DNA from: Alloscardovia macacae
GTDB taxonomy: Bacteria > Actinomycetota > Actinomycetes > Actinomycetales > Bifidobacteriaceae
Direction of reading: 5' to 3'
Length of the DNA stretch: 64,000 nt
NCBI RefSeq assembly: GCF_002259705.1
Contig: NZ_MWWT01000005.1
Location: 372,001-436,000, forward strand
The position numbers were made by a program, and so were the translations under genes. Within the stretch, counting starts at the first letter, position 1; every line of letters starts with the position of its first letter. This document shows positions 7,597 to 15,995 of the stretch, piece by piece. The notes beneath the pieces were generated by a model. That model saw nothing but the letters and a program-made list of their open reading frames with translations. It ran no database searches and was not told where the DNA came from.

Positions 7597-9258
7597 TTAT
7601 AGGCAGGATATAGGCAGAATGACGCGCGAGGCGCCGGTGTAGACGGTCTGCTCGGCGAGTACGGTGTGCGCTTGCTCGCTCCACAGGCCGGCTGTGTTCG
7701 TGTGAATGCTGTACGCCGGGAAATTCGACGAGCTGACGTCCACGCGCAGGCGGCTTCCGGCGGGCAGTGTCCAGCAGATGTCCCAGAAGTCGAGCGTGAG
7801 CGTGCGCTTTTCGCCCGGCGTGTACGGCGCGTCGTGGGCGAGAGTGGCGATGCTTGAACGGTAGTTGCGCACGGTGCCGTCCGCATCCACCTGCAGGAGC
7901 GTGGCCGTGAAGGCGCTGTCTTCGGCGCTGGAAGAGATCTCGAGTTCGAGCCGCGCCGCTCCCTGCACGCGCAGGTCGCGCGTCAGCGTTTCGCTCGTGA
8001 AGCTCAGCACGTCCGCACGGTATCCGGCTTCCTTCTGCTTTTTACTGCCAATTTCCTCCATACTTGTCAGCAGCGCTTCTCCACCGTGGGTCGGCACAGG
8101 ATGTTCAGGGTCGTACGTGTAGTGAAGCTGACCCTCGGATGCGCTGGCCTCGAGGGAGCCCTCCTCGGTGAGATACCAGCTGCTCTCGCTCGTACCCTCA
8201 GTAGGAGGCCACGTCTCAGCGCGATGCCACGTGTCCTCGCCGATGGCATAGTAGTCCACGCGACGCTCAGGAGTCTTTCCCTGCTGGAGAGTAAGGTCGA
8301 ACCATTCGAGAGCAGCAGGAAGTTCACGCGCGTCCAGATGCTCGGGCTCGAGTCCTTCGAGGGGATTCGCGAAGAAGTGATTCCAGCAGCCTATCTTCAG
8401 CCAGGAGTGCGCCTTCGTCTCTTCGGGAAGGCGTGCATAGCTCGTCAGAGCGCTTCCGAGATGGTGGTCGAACCAGCCTTCGTGGATGAGCATGGGCACG
8501 CGTACGCGAGACGGAATCCTCGCGAGCATACCCCAGAATCCTTCATCCCAGTAGGGGTCTTCGCGCTGAGGGTGGCTGATCCACTCGCGATACCAGTCGA
8601 GGTGTACTCCCCAGAGATCTTCGTCCACGCGCATCTGGGGACGATACGCTGCAGACTCGAGATAATCCGCATCCACAGGCTTACCGGCATTCTGCATGGC
8701 CCAGCCAGTGAGTACATCCGGGCGGAAGGCGCCCTTCTCGTAGGCGGAGGAGAAGCGGTCTGTACCATAGTGGTTTGCGCAGATAGACTTCACTTTCGGG
8801 GTCACGATATCTGCCACCGCCCAGCAGGTCAGCGCCAAGTACGACGTACCCCACAAGCCCACGGCGCCCACCCAGTCCTGCTCTTCAAGCCAAGCGAGAA
8901 GGTCGGCACCGTCGGAGCGCTCGTGCACATTTGGCTCCCAGACACCCTCGGAAGTGTGTGTACCGCGACACCACTGGACCACGAGAGCGTAGCCCCTGCG
9001 AGTGAGCTCCTCACCATGCATATCCCATAATCCTTCCTGGATAGGGTACGGGCATCGGGCCACGATGGTAGGCACAGGGCCTGTAGCAGTAGTCACAGGC
9101 TTCCAGACATCGGTAGTGAGCAGCACGCCATCGCTACACGCGAGGTGATGGGTCGTTTTCTCTCCGGCCGGTAAGGTAGCGGGAGAATTGACAGCAGCGT
9201 CATACTGTGCACGCACTCCCGCCACATAGCGCGCGACGAAATCATCCAGATCAGACAT
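7597..9258 (-). CDS. CocE/NonD-type hydrolase (X-Pro dipeptidyl-peptidase S15 family)
   Basis: This 553-residue serine hydrolase has an alpha/beta N-terminal half with the nucleophile motif GTSY (137-140, Ser139) and early WCRGT and DGADLLAW signatures of the S15/CocE family. The C-terminal jelly-roll domain contains PAGSRLRVDVSSSNFP. Relatives cleave cocaine and other acyl esters or X-Pro dipeptides. The start at 9258 follows the transporter stop directly (TAAATG), with GGAGG inside the end of the transporter gene, so the two are translationally coupled. Together with the esterase downstream this suggests sequential hydrolysis of an imported ester or peptide. Confidence 0.88.
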   Translation of the reverse strand: MSDLDDFVARYVAGVRAQYDAAVNSPATLPAGEKTTHHLACSDGVLLTTDVWKPVTTATGPVPTIVARCPYPIQEGLWDMHGEELTRRGYALVVQWCRGTHTSEGVWEPNVHERSDGADLLAWLEEQDWVGAVGLWGTSYLALTCWAVADIVTPKVKSICANHYGTDRFSSAYEKGAFRPDVLTGWAMQNAGKPVDADYLESAAYRPQMRVDEDLWGVHLDWYREWISHPQREDPYWDEGFWGMLARIPSRVRVPMLIHEGWFDHHLGSALTSYARLPEETKAHSWLKIGCWNHFFANPLEGLEPEHLDARELPAALEWFDLTLQQGKTPERRVDYYAIGEDTWHRAETWPPTEGTSESSWYLTEEGSLEASASEGQLHYTYDPEHPVPTHGGEALLTSMEEIGSKKQKEAGYRADVLSFTSETLTRDLRVQGAARLELEISSSAEDSAFTATLLQVDADGTVRNYRSSIATLAHDAPYTPGEKRTLTLDFWDICWTLPAGSRLRVDVSSSNFPAYSIHTNTAGLWSEQAHTVLAEQTVYTGASRVILPISCL

Positions 9259-10557
9259 TTAAGCCTCCTTCGAAGCAGCCGGACGCAGCATGTACGCGGC
9301 GATGGCGCACGCGGCGGCGAGAACGTAGAACGCCACGTTCGCGCCGAGCGACGGCAGATAGGAGCCGAACGCGTCGAACACCATGCCGTGCAGCGTGTTC
9401 GCCACGGCACTCGCGACGCTTCCTGCCACGGATACGACGGACAGAATCATAGCGTAATCCTTCACGCCGAAGAATAGGCGAATCATCCATGGCAGCGAGA
9501 TGAGCACGACACCCTGACCCACGCCAGCGAGGAAGCCCGCGCAGGCAGCGAGAGCCGGAACGGTAGTCAGCGCCATGAGCGCCCAGCCAGCCAAACCCAC
9601 AGCAGCATACAGCGCGATAACCACCTGCGTCTTCATCTTATCGAGCAGAATGCCGATGGTGGCCTTACCCACGGCCGCGCCAAACATGATGCCAGACACC
9701 ACGAGCGAGCCCTGCTCGAGAGTGAGGCCCTGAGCCAGCTCCATACCCGAGACGTGCTGAACGAGAGCAGCCACAGACTGCAGGAGAACGGACACGAGGA
9801 TGAGCAGTGCGAATGACTTCGTACGCGCAGCCTGACGCAAAGTCAGGCCTTCTGGCTCGGTCGGTTCAACGGTATCCTTCTTTACGGTCTCGGACGCACC
9901 GACCTCATGGCCGTACGCATACTCGCCCTTCTCAGCGAGCGGACGGTACTTAAAGACGAACAGGGAGAATGGCAGAATGCAGGCGAGGATGATGAGCGCG
10001 GTGATGCGGTAGGACATGCGCCAGCCGAACGTGGTAATCCACGAGGAGACGACCGGGTTAAACACCATGCCGCCCAGGCCGCTGATGCCGAGGGCTATGC
10101 CCATGGCCAGGCCCAGCTTTTTCTCGAACCAGTTCGCCAGAAGAACGCTCGGAGCGAGGGCTATAGGGATGACGAAGGCCACGCCCATGAGCGCGAAGGA
10201 GACGTAAAACTGCCACAGCTCGGTAAAGAGCGACTGGGCGAAGAAGAGCGCCGAGCAGGCTGCGATACACACGGAGATGAGGATGCGCGAGTCGATGCGC
10301 TTCATAATGCTTCCGGCCACGAGAATGGTAGGGATGGACGCGAGCGTGAGCACCGATGCGGCGGATGCTACCTGTGCGCGGGTGGCGCCGAGCTCCTCGC
10401 CGAGTGGCGCGAAATACAGGCCCATCGTATTTACGATGAACGCGAATCCGATGAAGGATAAGATACAGCAGCCGAGAAAGACGAGCCACGGCTTCCAGTT
10501 TTTCGGCTGGGTTTGTGTTTGTGCTTGCGCTGGGTGTTTCGCTGGGGTAGCGGTCAT
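9259..10557 (-). CDS. Major facilitator superfamily transporter
   Basis: This 432-residue MFS protein has about twelve membrane segments and a central cytoplasmic loop (about 215-245) rich in charged residues. It resembles the oxalate/formate antiporter-like group (KKLGLAMGIALGISGLGGM in the N-half). It is the first gene of the operon opposite the TetR regulator, with a strong GAGGAGG site before its ATG. It probably imports the substrate of the two hydrolases or exports a product. The regulator and palindromic operator upstream suggest induction by that substrate. Confidence 0.85.
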   Translation of the reverse strand: MTATPAKHPAQAQTQTQPKNWKPWLVFLGCCILSFIGFAFIVNTMGLYFAPLGEELGATRAQVASAASVLTLASIPTILVAGSIMKRIDSRILISVCIAACSALFFAQSLFTELWQFYVSFALMGVAFVIPIALAPSVLLANWFEKKLGLAMGIALGISGLGGMVFNPVVSSWITTFGWRMSYRITALIILACILPFSLFVFKYRPLAEKGEYAYGHEVGASETVKKDTVEPTEPEGLTLRQAARTKSFALLILVSVLLQSVAALVQHVSGMELAQGLTLEQGSLVVSGIMFGAAVGKATIGILLDKMKTQVVIALYAAVGLAGWALMALTTVPALAACAGFLAGVGQGVVLISLPWMIRLFFGVKDYAMILSVVSVAGSVASAVANTLHGMVFDAFGSYLPSLGANVAFYVLAAACAIAAYMLRPAASKEA

Positions 10558-10622
10558 GAGAACCTCCTCGTTCGTGACGGCGCTGCGTTCTGTGCAGCTG
10601 TCGTCAATTTTTCCTTGTCTCG

Positions 10623-10646
10623 TAGTAAGTAAGTGCTTACTTACTA
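10623..10646. promoter_or_regulatory. TetR-type operator between the divergent tetR and transporter genes
   Basis: TAGTAAGTAAG (10623-10633), TG, then CTTACTTACTA (10636-10646) is a perfect inverted repeat with 11-bp arms. It sits in the 194-bp divergent intergenic region, where promoter-like elements for both directions occur (for example CATAAT near 10670). This is the natural binding site of the adjacent TetR protein, which would repress both genes. Confidence 0.85.
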
Positions 10647-10751
10647 AGGATGGTTCTTATCATAATACGCGACACGCCGGGTGTGAAGCGACTGGGAAAT
10701 CCTGCTCGGAGCGGGGCGTGCGCTAGAATAAATGCAGGACGATGAGGAGGT

Positions 10752-11387
10752 ATGCCTGTGGCAGTGCGGATGCAGCGAGACGAGCGCATCGATGACATCG
10801 TGCGCGTGACGACCGAGCTGATAGGAAAAAAGGGATACTATGGCACGAGTATCCAGGAGATAGCAGATAACGTGGGTCTGAGCCAGGCTGGCGTACTCAA
10901 GCACGTGAAGACGAAGAAGAATCTGCTCGAGCTCGTCCTCGCCCAGTATGACGGGGATGATAGTGATAACCAAGCGAATGGATACCTGAAGAAAAAGCGC
11001 GAGCTTTCCGAGGAGGAACTCGAAAAAAGCCCAGCTTTACTTCCTGAGTGGTACCGAGAGATAGCGCGGTATAACGCGCAGAATCCGTTCTTTACTCGTG
11101 CGTATCTCGTACTTCGTGCTGAAGCACTGGACGAGTCTCATCCGGCCCATGACTACTTCGAGCAGCGTGGGCGCCGACTGCGTGCTTTCGTCTCCGCCGT
11201 TCCCTGGAAGCTACCGCCAGAGTATGCGACGCCAGAGAGCAAGGCAGTGCTGTCCATGGCGGTGGGCTCTGCCATGGAAGGTCTCGAGTCGAGGTGGCTG
11301 GGGGAAGAGGGGATAGACTTCCTCGAGTACTGGGGCAAGTATGAGGATATACTTTTCCCGCTTCCACACTGGGAGGGGTACCGGTAG
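10752..11387 (+). CDS. TetR/AcrR family transcriptional regulator
   Basis: This 211-residue repressor has an N-terminal helix-turn-helix (about 14-60: IVRVTTELIGKKGYYGTS, IQEIADNVGLSQAGVLKHVKTK) and a ligand-binding C-terminal half. GAGGAGG precedes the ATG. It is divergent from the transporter-hydrolase operon, and the palindrome between them is its likely operator. The ligand is probably the operon substrate; this is inference from position. Confidence 0.88.
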   Translation: MPVAVRMQRDERIDDIVRVTTELIGKKGYYGTSIQEIADNVGLSQAGVLKHVKTKKNLLELVLAQYDGDDSDNQANGYLKKKRELSEEELEKSPALLPEWYREIARYNAQNPFFTRAYLVLRAEALDESHPAHDYFEQRGRRLRAFVSAVPWKLPPEYATPESKAVLSMAVGSAMEGLESRWLGEEGIDFLEYWGKYEDILFPLPHWEGYR

Positions 11388-11425
11388 GTGTGTGAGCTGC
11401 GGAGGGCATGGTAGAATTGGCCTTT

Positions 11426-12373
11426 ATGAACGACCCCTCTTCAGATGGCCTGCTGCCTGACGGCATGACGCTCGACGACGTCTCCATGCGCCAGGCTCAC
11501 CATATTCTCGCGACGACGCGCATGCAGCTCGAGGTCGCACAGCGCACGTATGAAGCGGCGCGTGAGCTCATGGATAGAAAGCTACGCAGTATCGAGGATA
11601 AGCGCGACCTGGCCATCAGCATGAGCGATGCTCTCAGCGCCATACGTCCGGATAAAGCGCGGATGCTCTATAACTTCGGACTGACCTCGGACTATGCATT
11701 CGGACAGATAACGAAAGCGGACCTGCTCGCGCTGCCGAAAATCGGCGCGAGTACGGTGCGGGATGTAGAAAACGCGGGCATTCAGTTCGCGGACGTTACG
11801 ACGCTCGAGAAAAACTCGTGGCTCATCGAGGTAGCATATGACTCGTTTATCGACGACTCGCCGATAGCGCGTGAGCAGGCGGAGCTCGCCGCACCGATGA
11901 CTGCTCGGAATCTCGCGCGGTACGGCCATGTTCGGCATTACCGCGCATCGCGTCTCCTTCATGCGCCGAAGGAACTGAACTTCTTCGAGCTGGCGAACGC
12001 GGCTATCCAGTCTCTCGGGTATGAAAATAACGCTCCGCATGCCTTCTTCCTCGATGGACAGGCATGGAGTCCCGCAGCTGCATACTATCCAGGAATTTTG
12101 AGCGAACAGGGCTTTACGGGTGTGGGAACGACGGAAGATACGCCGCTGACTGTGCTGAAAGAAGGGCAGGAGTTCCTTCTCGTTTTTGATTTCGCAGACG
12201 AATGGCATTTTAGGTGCCGTGTGAAGAGCGAGACTTTCGGTACTCCTGACCTCGAGGAGGGGATCTGGGTGGCGAATGAATCGGGCTGGATGCCGCGGCG
12301 GCCGGGGTATGGGCCGGGCGTAGCGATCAATGAGCTGGGCGAGCCTGGTAGGTCTGGTGGGAGCAGGTTATAA
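11426..12373 (+). CDS. Helix-hairpin-helix / pRiA4b ORF3-like protein, paralogue 1
   Basis: First of three tandem paralogues. The N-terminal third is helical and charged (probable coiled coil). It is followed by an RNA-polymerase alpha-CTD-like helix-hairpin-helix segment (ARMLYNFGLTS, ADLLALPKIGASTVRDVENAG; roughly residues 75-120) and a C-terminal pRiA4b ORF3-like (IS1096 TnpR-like) domain (NFFELANAAIQSLGY, HAFFLDG, LVFDFADEWHFRCRV; about 175-275). ATG 11426 is chosen: an in-frame ATG at 11408 has its only SD-like sequence immediately adjacent, whereas TAGAAT at 11412-11417 could be the -10 of a leaderless mRNA starting at 11426. The function is unknown; the fold pairing suggests nucleic-acid binding. 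Confidence 0.75.
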   Translation: MNDPSSDGLLPDGMTLDDVSMRQAHHILATTRMQLEVAQRTYEAARELMDRKLRSIEDKRDLAISMSDALSAIRPDKARMLYNFGLTSDYAFGQITKADLLALPKIGASTVRDVENAGIQFADVTTLEKNSWLIEVAYDSFIDDSPIAREQAELAAPMTARNLARYGHVRHYRASRLLHAPKELNFFELANAAIQSLGYENNAPHAFFLDGQAWSPAAAYYPGILSEQGFTGVGTTEDTPLTVLKEGQEFLLVFDFADEWHFRCRVKSETFGTPDLEEGIWVANESGWMPRRPGYGPGVAINELGEPGRSGGSRL

Positions 12374-12384
12374 GGAGGAGCAGT

Positions 12385-13506
12385 ATGACGCACATGTCAC
12401 TCGAGCAGATGGATGCTATCGCAGATGCTGTCGATCGTATCACTCCTGAAGAGATGATGCACGGCGTGGAGAGTGCTATCAGTATGGCGGATATGCCCGA
12501 TATGCTGCAAGGGCCACTAGCTGGGCAGGATATGAGTATCCTCCGCGATGATGAATACTCCATGAAAAAGGACGAATATATACGGTATCTGCATGCACAT
12601 ACACGTGTCGATACGCAGAATGCTGAGGATCTCTATCGTCTCATGGCTCTCAAGCTCGTTCAGATGGGAGTGCTGAGGCAGGAGTTTAACGTTCTTCTCG
12701 ACATTCTGAACGATGTATTTGCTGCGGAAGATGCTGAGTACGAGCAGGCACTATCCGAAAGCCCGCTTCTTCAGGCAGTCCCAAGCAAGCAAGCGCGTAT
12801 CCTCTATGAGTTCGGTCTCATCGCGAAAGATGACTTCGAGAAGGCCACGGAGCAGGACGTTCTCGCACTCGATGGAGTGGGAAAGACCACTGTGGAGAAG
12901 CTGAAGAAAGCCGGAGTACACTTCTCGGATACATCGCGTCTCGAGCATAATACGTGGGATATTAAAGTGACCTACGAGGAGGATGAGATTCGCGAGTTTA
13001 TGCGTGTGCATCAGAAATCTCCTGCTCCAGCCTCTACGAGTGCTGTACGCGTGCTGCGCGTCCCGAAGTCCTTGACTCTCGAGGAACTGGCGAGTGAGAT
13101 TCTCTTTGCTTTTAACTTTGTGGACGACCAACCACATGCTTTCTTCATGGATACTGAGGATCCGGAAAAGGGGCCGGTGTATTACTCGAAGGATGCCGAG
13201 CGCGAGGAGGACTTTGCTCAGCAGGGCAAGAGTGCGAGGAAGAAGTCAGGAAAAAAGTCGCGAAAACAGAAGAAAGCTAATCCGACCTCTGCGGACATTA
13301 CCCTGGAGACCTTGAGAGTGAAGCAGAAGTTTACTCTGCTGTTCGACTTCGAGGATGAGTGGATATTTGATGTAGTGGTACGGCGCAGTCAGTACTCGGG
13401 AAGGAAACCAGACGTAGAGCTGATATCCTCTTTGGGGGATGCGCCGGTGCAGTATCCGGAGTACGATGACACTCTCCTCGACGAGCTGTTCGACGAGAAT
13501 GAGTAA
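12385..13506 (+). CDS. Helix-hairpin-helix / pRiA4b ORF3-like protein, paralogue 2
   Basis: Second paralogue, 373 residues, starting 11 bp after the first with AAGGAGG before the ATG. It repeats the layout: a helical N-terminus extended by about 60 residues, the helix-hairpin-helix (ARILYEFGLIAKDDF, DVLALDGVGKTTVEKLKKAG), the sentence LEHNTWDIKV shared by all three, then the pRiA4b ORF3-like domain (LTLEELASEILFAFNF, PHAFFMD, LLFDFEDEWIFDVVV). A lysine-rich insert (KSARKKSGKKSRKQKK) interrupts the last domain where the other two have a short loop. The C-terminus is acidic. The tight spacing indicates one operon. Confidence 0.78.
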   Translation: MTHMSLEQMDAIADAVDRITPEEMMHGVESAISMADMPDMLQGPLAGQDMSILRDDEYSMKKDEYIRYLHAHTRVDTQNAEDLYRLMALKLVQMGVLRQEFNVLLDILNDVFAAEDAEYEQALSESPLLQAVPSKQARILYEFGLIAKDDFEKATEQDVLALDGVGKTTVEKLKKAGVHFSDTSRLEHNTWDIKVTYEEDEIREFMRVHQKSPAPASTSAVRVLRVPKSLTLEELASEILFAFNFVDDQPHAFFMDTEDPEKGPVYYSKDAEREEDFAQQGKSARKKSGKKSRKQKKANPTSADITLETLRVKQKFTLLFDFEDEWIFDVVVRRSQYSGRKPDVELISSLGDAPVQYPEYDDTLLDELFDENE

Positions 13507-13537
13507 TCAGGAATAAGTAAAAGAGGACAGTACGAAT

Positions 13538-14341
13538 ATGACCCGCATGACTATAGAGGAATTAGCTGAACATATGCTCACTGGTAAAGAGATTCCGTTT
13601 GACGAGATGACTCCCGAAGAAATGCGAGAATTGCACGCTGAACTGAAGAAAGCAAACGCGAAAAGGAAGGAAGAAATGGATCTTCAGGCTGCTCAGAAAG
13701 CAGAAGACGAGCGTCTCTTCGAGCAAACTCTCGCCACCTACCCAGCGTTCGCAGCGCTCGTGAAACCTCAAGCGAGACTGCTCTATGATTACGGCTTCCG
13801 CACTCTCGAAGATCTTCAGAAGGCCACGCGTACGGATCTTCTGAATCTCCAGGGCATCGGGCAGGGGACTATCACGCGTCTGAAGAATGCGGGCGTAGAG
13901 TTCGCGAAGAGATCCCAGCTTCCGAAGAATAGCTGGGAGATTTACGTGATGTGGAAGGGGCAGGGGCGGACGGTCACGCGTTTCATCAGCGTGCCGAAAT
14001 CTGCGAGTCTCGCGCAGCTCGCCGATATTATTCTGTGGGGATACGACTTTGAGAATGACCATGCGCACGCTTTCTTTATGGACGGTCAGCCATGGAGCAA
14101 GAATGCTTACTTTACTCAGGCGATGCACGGGGAAGGGCTGAAGGGTCTCGGCCCTGCTACTCAGGAGGTGAGTCTCGAAGGTCTCCAGCTGAACGATACG
14201 TTCCTCATGCTCTTCGACTTCGGAGCGGAGTGGCGCTTTACTTGCAAGGTAAGCGGGGAGCGTTTTAGCGGGGATCCAGCGAAAGTGCAGATGATTATGT
14301 GGACGGGGCAGTCGCCTCAGCAGTATCCGGACGAGTACTGA
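13538..14341 (+). CDS. Helix-hairpin-helix / pRiA4b ORF3-like protein, paralogue 3
   Basis: Third and shortest paralogue (267 residues), 31 bp after the second, with an AAGAGGA-like site. A charged helical N-terminus (about 1-60) is followed by ARLLYDYGFRTLEDL and DLLNLQGIGQGTITRLKNAG (helix-hairpin-helix), LPKNSWEIYV, and the pRiA4b ORF3-like domain (SLAQLADIILWGYDF, HAFFMDGQPWS, MLFDFGAEWRFTCKV). It ends in a short acidic tail before a strong terminator. The three genes have diverged well beyond recent duplication, so the array is old or assembled from related copies. Confidence 0.78.
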   Translation: MTRMTIEELAEHMLTGKEIPFDEMTPEEMRELHAELKKANAKRKEEMDLQAAQKAEDERLFEQTLATYPAFAALVKPQARLLYDYGFRTLEDLQKATRTDLLNLQGIGQGTITRLKNAGVEFAKRSQLPKNSWEIYVMWKGQGRTVTRFISVPKSASLAQLADIILWGYDFENDHAHAFFMDGQPWSKNAYFTQAMHGEGLKGLGPATQEVSLEGLQLNDTFLMLFDFGAEWRFTCKVSGERFSGDPAKVQMIMWTGQSPQQYPDEY

Positions 14342-14365
14342 TCGCGGAGACGCAGAAAAGTAATT

Positions 14366-14407
14366 TTTAGCGGGGACGAGCACATCATCGTGCGTGTCCC
14401 CGCTAAA
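14366..14407. terminator. Bidirectional terminator between the paralogue array and the thi operon
   Basis: TTTAGCGGGGAC (14366-14377) and GTCCCCGCTAAA (14396-14407) form a perfect 12-bp stem. The loop contains a further GCAC/GTGC pairing. T/A runs on both sides (TTTTT at 14364-14368) let it serve the plus-strand array and the minus-strand tenA end. Confidence 0.85.
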
Positions 14408-14434
14408 TCCTTCTTTTCGCGAGATCCCGCGGAC

Positions 14435-15163
14435 TTACTCCCCGCGGCTGGCCATCTGCCAGAAGTACAGCTCATGGAGCGACCCCTGACGGTAAATCTC
14501 CCGCAGTCGCGCGAGCCGCTCCTCAGGAAGCCCAGCGCACACGCGGTCGGTAAGCTCGCTCCACACGCGGCAGATGTCCCCATACTTCTGTGACGTATAG
14601 TCCGCCACGAGCGGCCCATAGTACGAGTCCAGCACAGCAGGATAGCGTTCGAGAACCTTCTGGAAGACGGCATAGTAGCCGGCCGCGCATGGCATGACCG
14701 CGGCGAGAATTTCCGGCACTCCGGTCGTGGAGGCGTCCGTCGCGTCAGCCCCCGAGGCGTCCGCGCTCGCAGCATCCGACGAAGCATCCGACGCAGCTTC
14801 CGACGCCACCTCCAGCAAAAACTCAGTATACGCTGCGCATTCCGGCAGCTTCGCGCGCTTCTCTACATCCGCATCCGTCAGGCCGAAGTCAGCGAGATAA
14901 TCCAGTCGAGTGGTATTCTCCACGTCGTTAATCGCACCGATTCCCGCCCCGAAGATCTGCATATCCGCGAGCGTCTCGCTGGCTATGAGCCCGTACGCGT
15001 ACGCGCGCGCATAATCGCGCAGATAGAGGCTGTCCTGGATGATGTAGCTGCAGAAGCGCTCCTTGTCGAGCCGGCCTTCGCCCATGTCCGTGAGGAAACT
15101 CACGCGCGAGCTGTCCTCCCATATGTCCGCCGTCAGCGCGTGGACGTCTGTCATAAATGTCAT
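14435..15163 (-). CDS. tenA: TenA-family aminopyrimidine aminohydrolase (thiaminase II)
   Basis: TenA hydrolyses 4-amino-5-aminomethyl-2-methylpyrimidine (from thiamine breakdown) to hydroxymethylpyrimidine for salvage. This 242-residue protein has the family core (FCSYIIQDSLYLRDYARAYA), the active-site Cys in VMPCAAGYY (Cys159) and a C-terminal Glu in SLHELYFWQ. A Ser/Ala/Asp-rich insert (about 120-148), coded by 12-bp repeats at 14771-14806, lengthens a loop relative to typical TenA. It is the last gene of the riboswitch-led thi operon, 25 bp after thiD. Confidence 0.88.
   Translation of the reverse strand: MTFMTDVHALTADIWEDSSRVSFLTDMGEGRLDKERFCSYIIQDSLYLRDYARAYAYGLIASETLADMQIFGAGIGAINDVENTTRLDYLADFGLTDADVEKRAKLPECAAYTEFLLEVASEAASDASSDAASADASGADATDASTTGVPEILAAVMPCAAGYYAVFQKVLERYPAVLDSYYGPLVADYTSQKYGDICRVWSELTDRVCAGLPEERLARLREIYRQGSLHELYFWQMASRGE
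14771..14806. repeat. 12-bp tandem repeat inside tenA
   Basis: AGCATCCGACGA, AGCATCCGACGC and AGCTTCCGACGC follow one another and encode four-residue Ala/Ser/Asp units in a surface loop of TenA. The repeat is in frame, so copy-number change would not break the gene. Confidence 0.8.
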
Positions 15164-15188
15164 GTGTAGTCCTTTGTGTCGTGTGCGT

Positions 15189-15995
15189 TTATGCTTCTTT
15201 CGCGTACTCGCCCGTGAGCGCGAATGCGTGATTCATCGGCCCGCTACCGTGCCCGAGGTCGAGCATGGCGGACAGGGCTCCGGAGATGTATGCTTTGGCG
15301 CGACGGATGGCCTCGGTCAGACTGTAGCCTTTCGCGAGATTCGCGGCGATGGCGCTCGAGAGCGTGCAGCCCGTTCCGTGCGTGTTCGGGTTTGCGATGC
15401 GCTCGCCCTCGAACCACGTGACGGTTCCGTCTGGGCTGACGAGGACGTCATTCGCATCGTTCACGCTATGTCCGCCTTTGCACAGGACCGCGCAGCCGAG
15501 CCTTTCGGCGATGTTCCGCGCGGCGTCCACCATCTCCTCGCTCGTGCGAATGCTGCGCCCCGCGAGGACTTCCGCTTCCGGTATATTCGGCGTGATGACG
15601 CTGGCCAGCGGCAGCAGCTGGCTCGTCAGCGCGTGAATGGCGCCGTCCGCGAGTAGCTTCGCACCGCTCGTGGCGACCATGACGGGATCGACCACGACGT
15701 TTTGCGCTTCATATTCTGCCAATTTTCCCGCTATCACTCCTATGAGCTCCTCGGAGGAGACCATGCCTATCTTCACAGCATCGGGACGGATATCTGTAAA
15801 GACGCTGTCTATCTGGGCTGCGAGGAACTCAGGTGTCACATCCATAATGTCTGTGACACCGAGTGTGTTCTGCGCTGTCAGAGCAGTGAGTGCACTCATG
15901 GCATAGACACCATTCATAGTCATCGCTTTGATGTCTGCCTGAATGCCAGCGCCTCCGCTGGAATCACTACCCGCTATGGTTAATGCAGTCTTCAT
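15189..15995 (-). CDS. thiD: Hydroxymethylpyrimidine / phosphomethylpyrimidine kinase
   Basis: ThiD phosphorylates HMP twice to HMP-pyrophosphate, the pyrimidine half of thiamine phosphate. The 268-residue ribokinase-fold protein starts with ALTIAGSDSSGGAGIQADIKA and carries the GTGCTLSSAIA anion-hole motif near the C-terminus. The ATG at 15995 lies 29 bp inside the HAD gene upstream, so the genes are coupled. It works with ThiM and ThiE in the same operon. Confidence 0.93.
   Translation of the reverse strand: MKTALTIAGSDSSGGAGIQADIKAMTMNGVYAMSALTALTAQNTLGVTDIMDVTPEFLAAQIDSVFTDIRPDAVKIGMVSSEELIGVIAGKLAEYEAQNVVVDPVMVATSGAKLLADGAIHALTSQLLPLASVITPNIPEAEVLAGRSIRTSEEMVDAARNIAERLGCAVLCKGGHSVNDANDVLVSPDGTVTWFEGERIANPNTHGTGCTLSSAIAANLAKGYSLTEAIRRAKAYISGALSAMLDLGHGSGPMNHAFALTGEYAKEA

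Noticed and set aside
6661-9030. Plus-strand open frames across the esterase and S15 hydrolase genes
   Set aside because: Both minus-strand genes have clear catalytic motifs; the plus frames are shadows.
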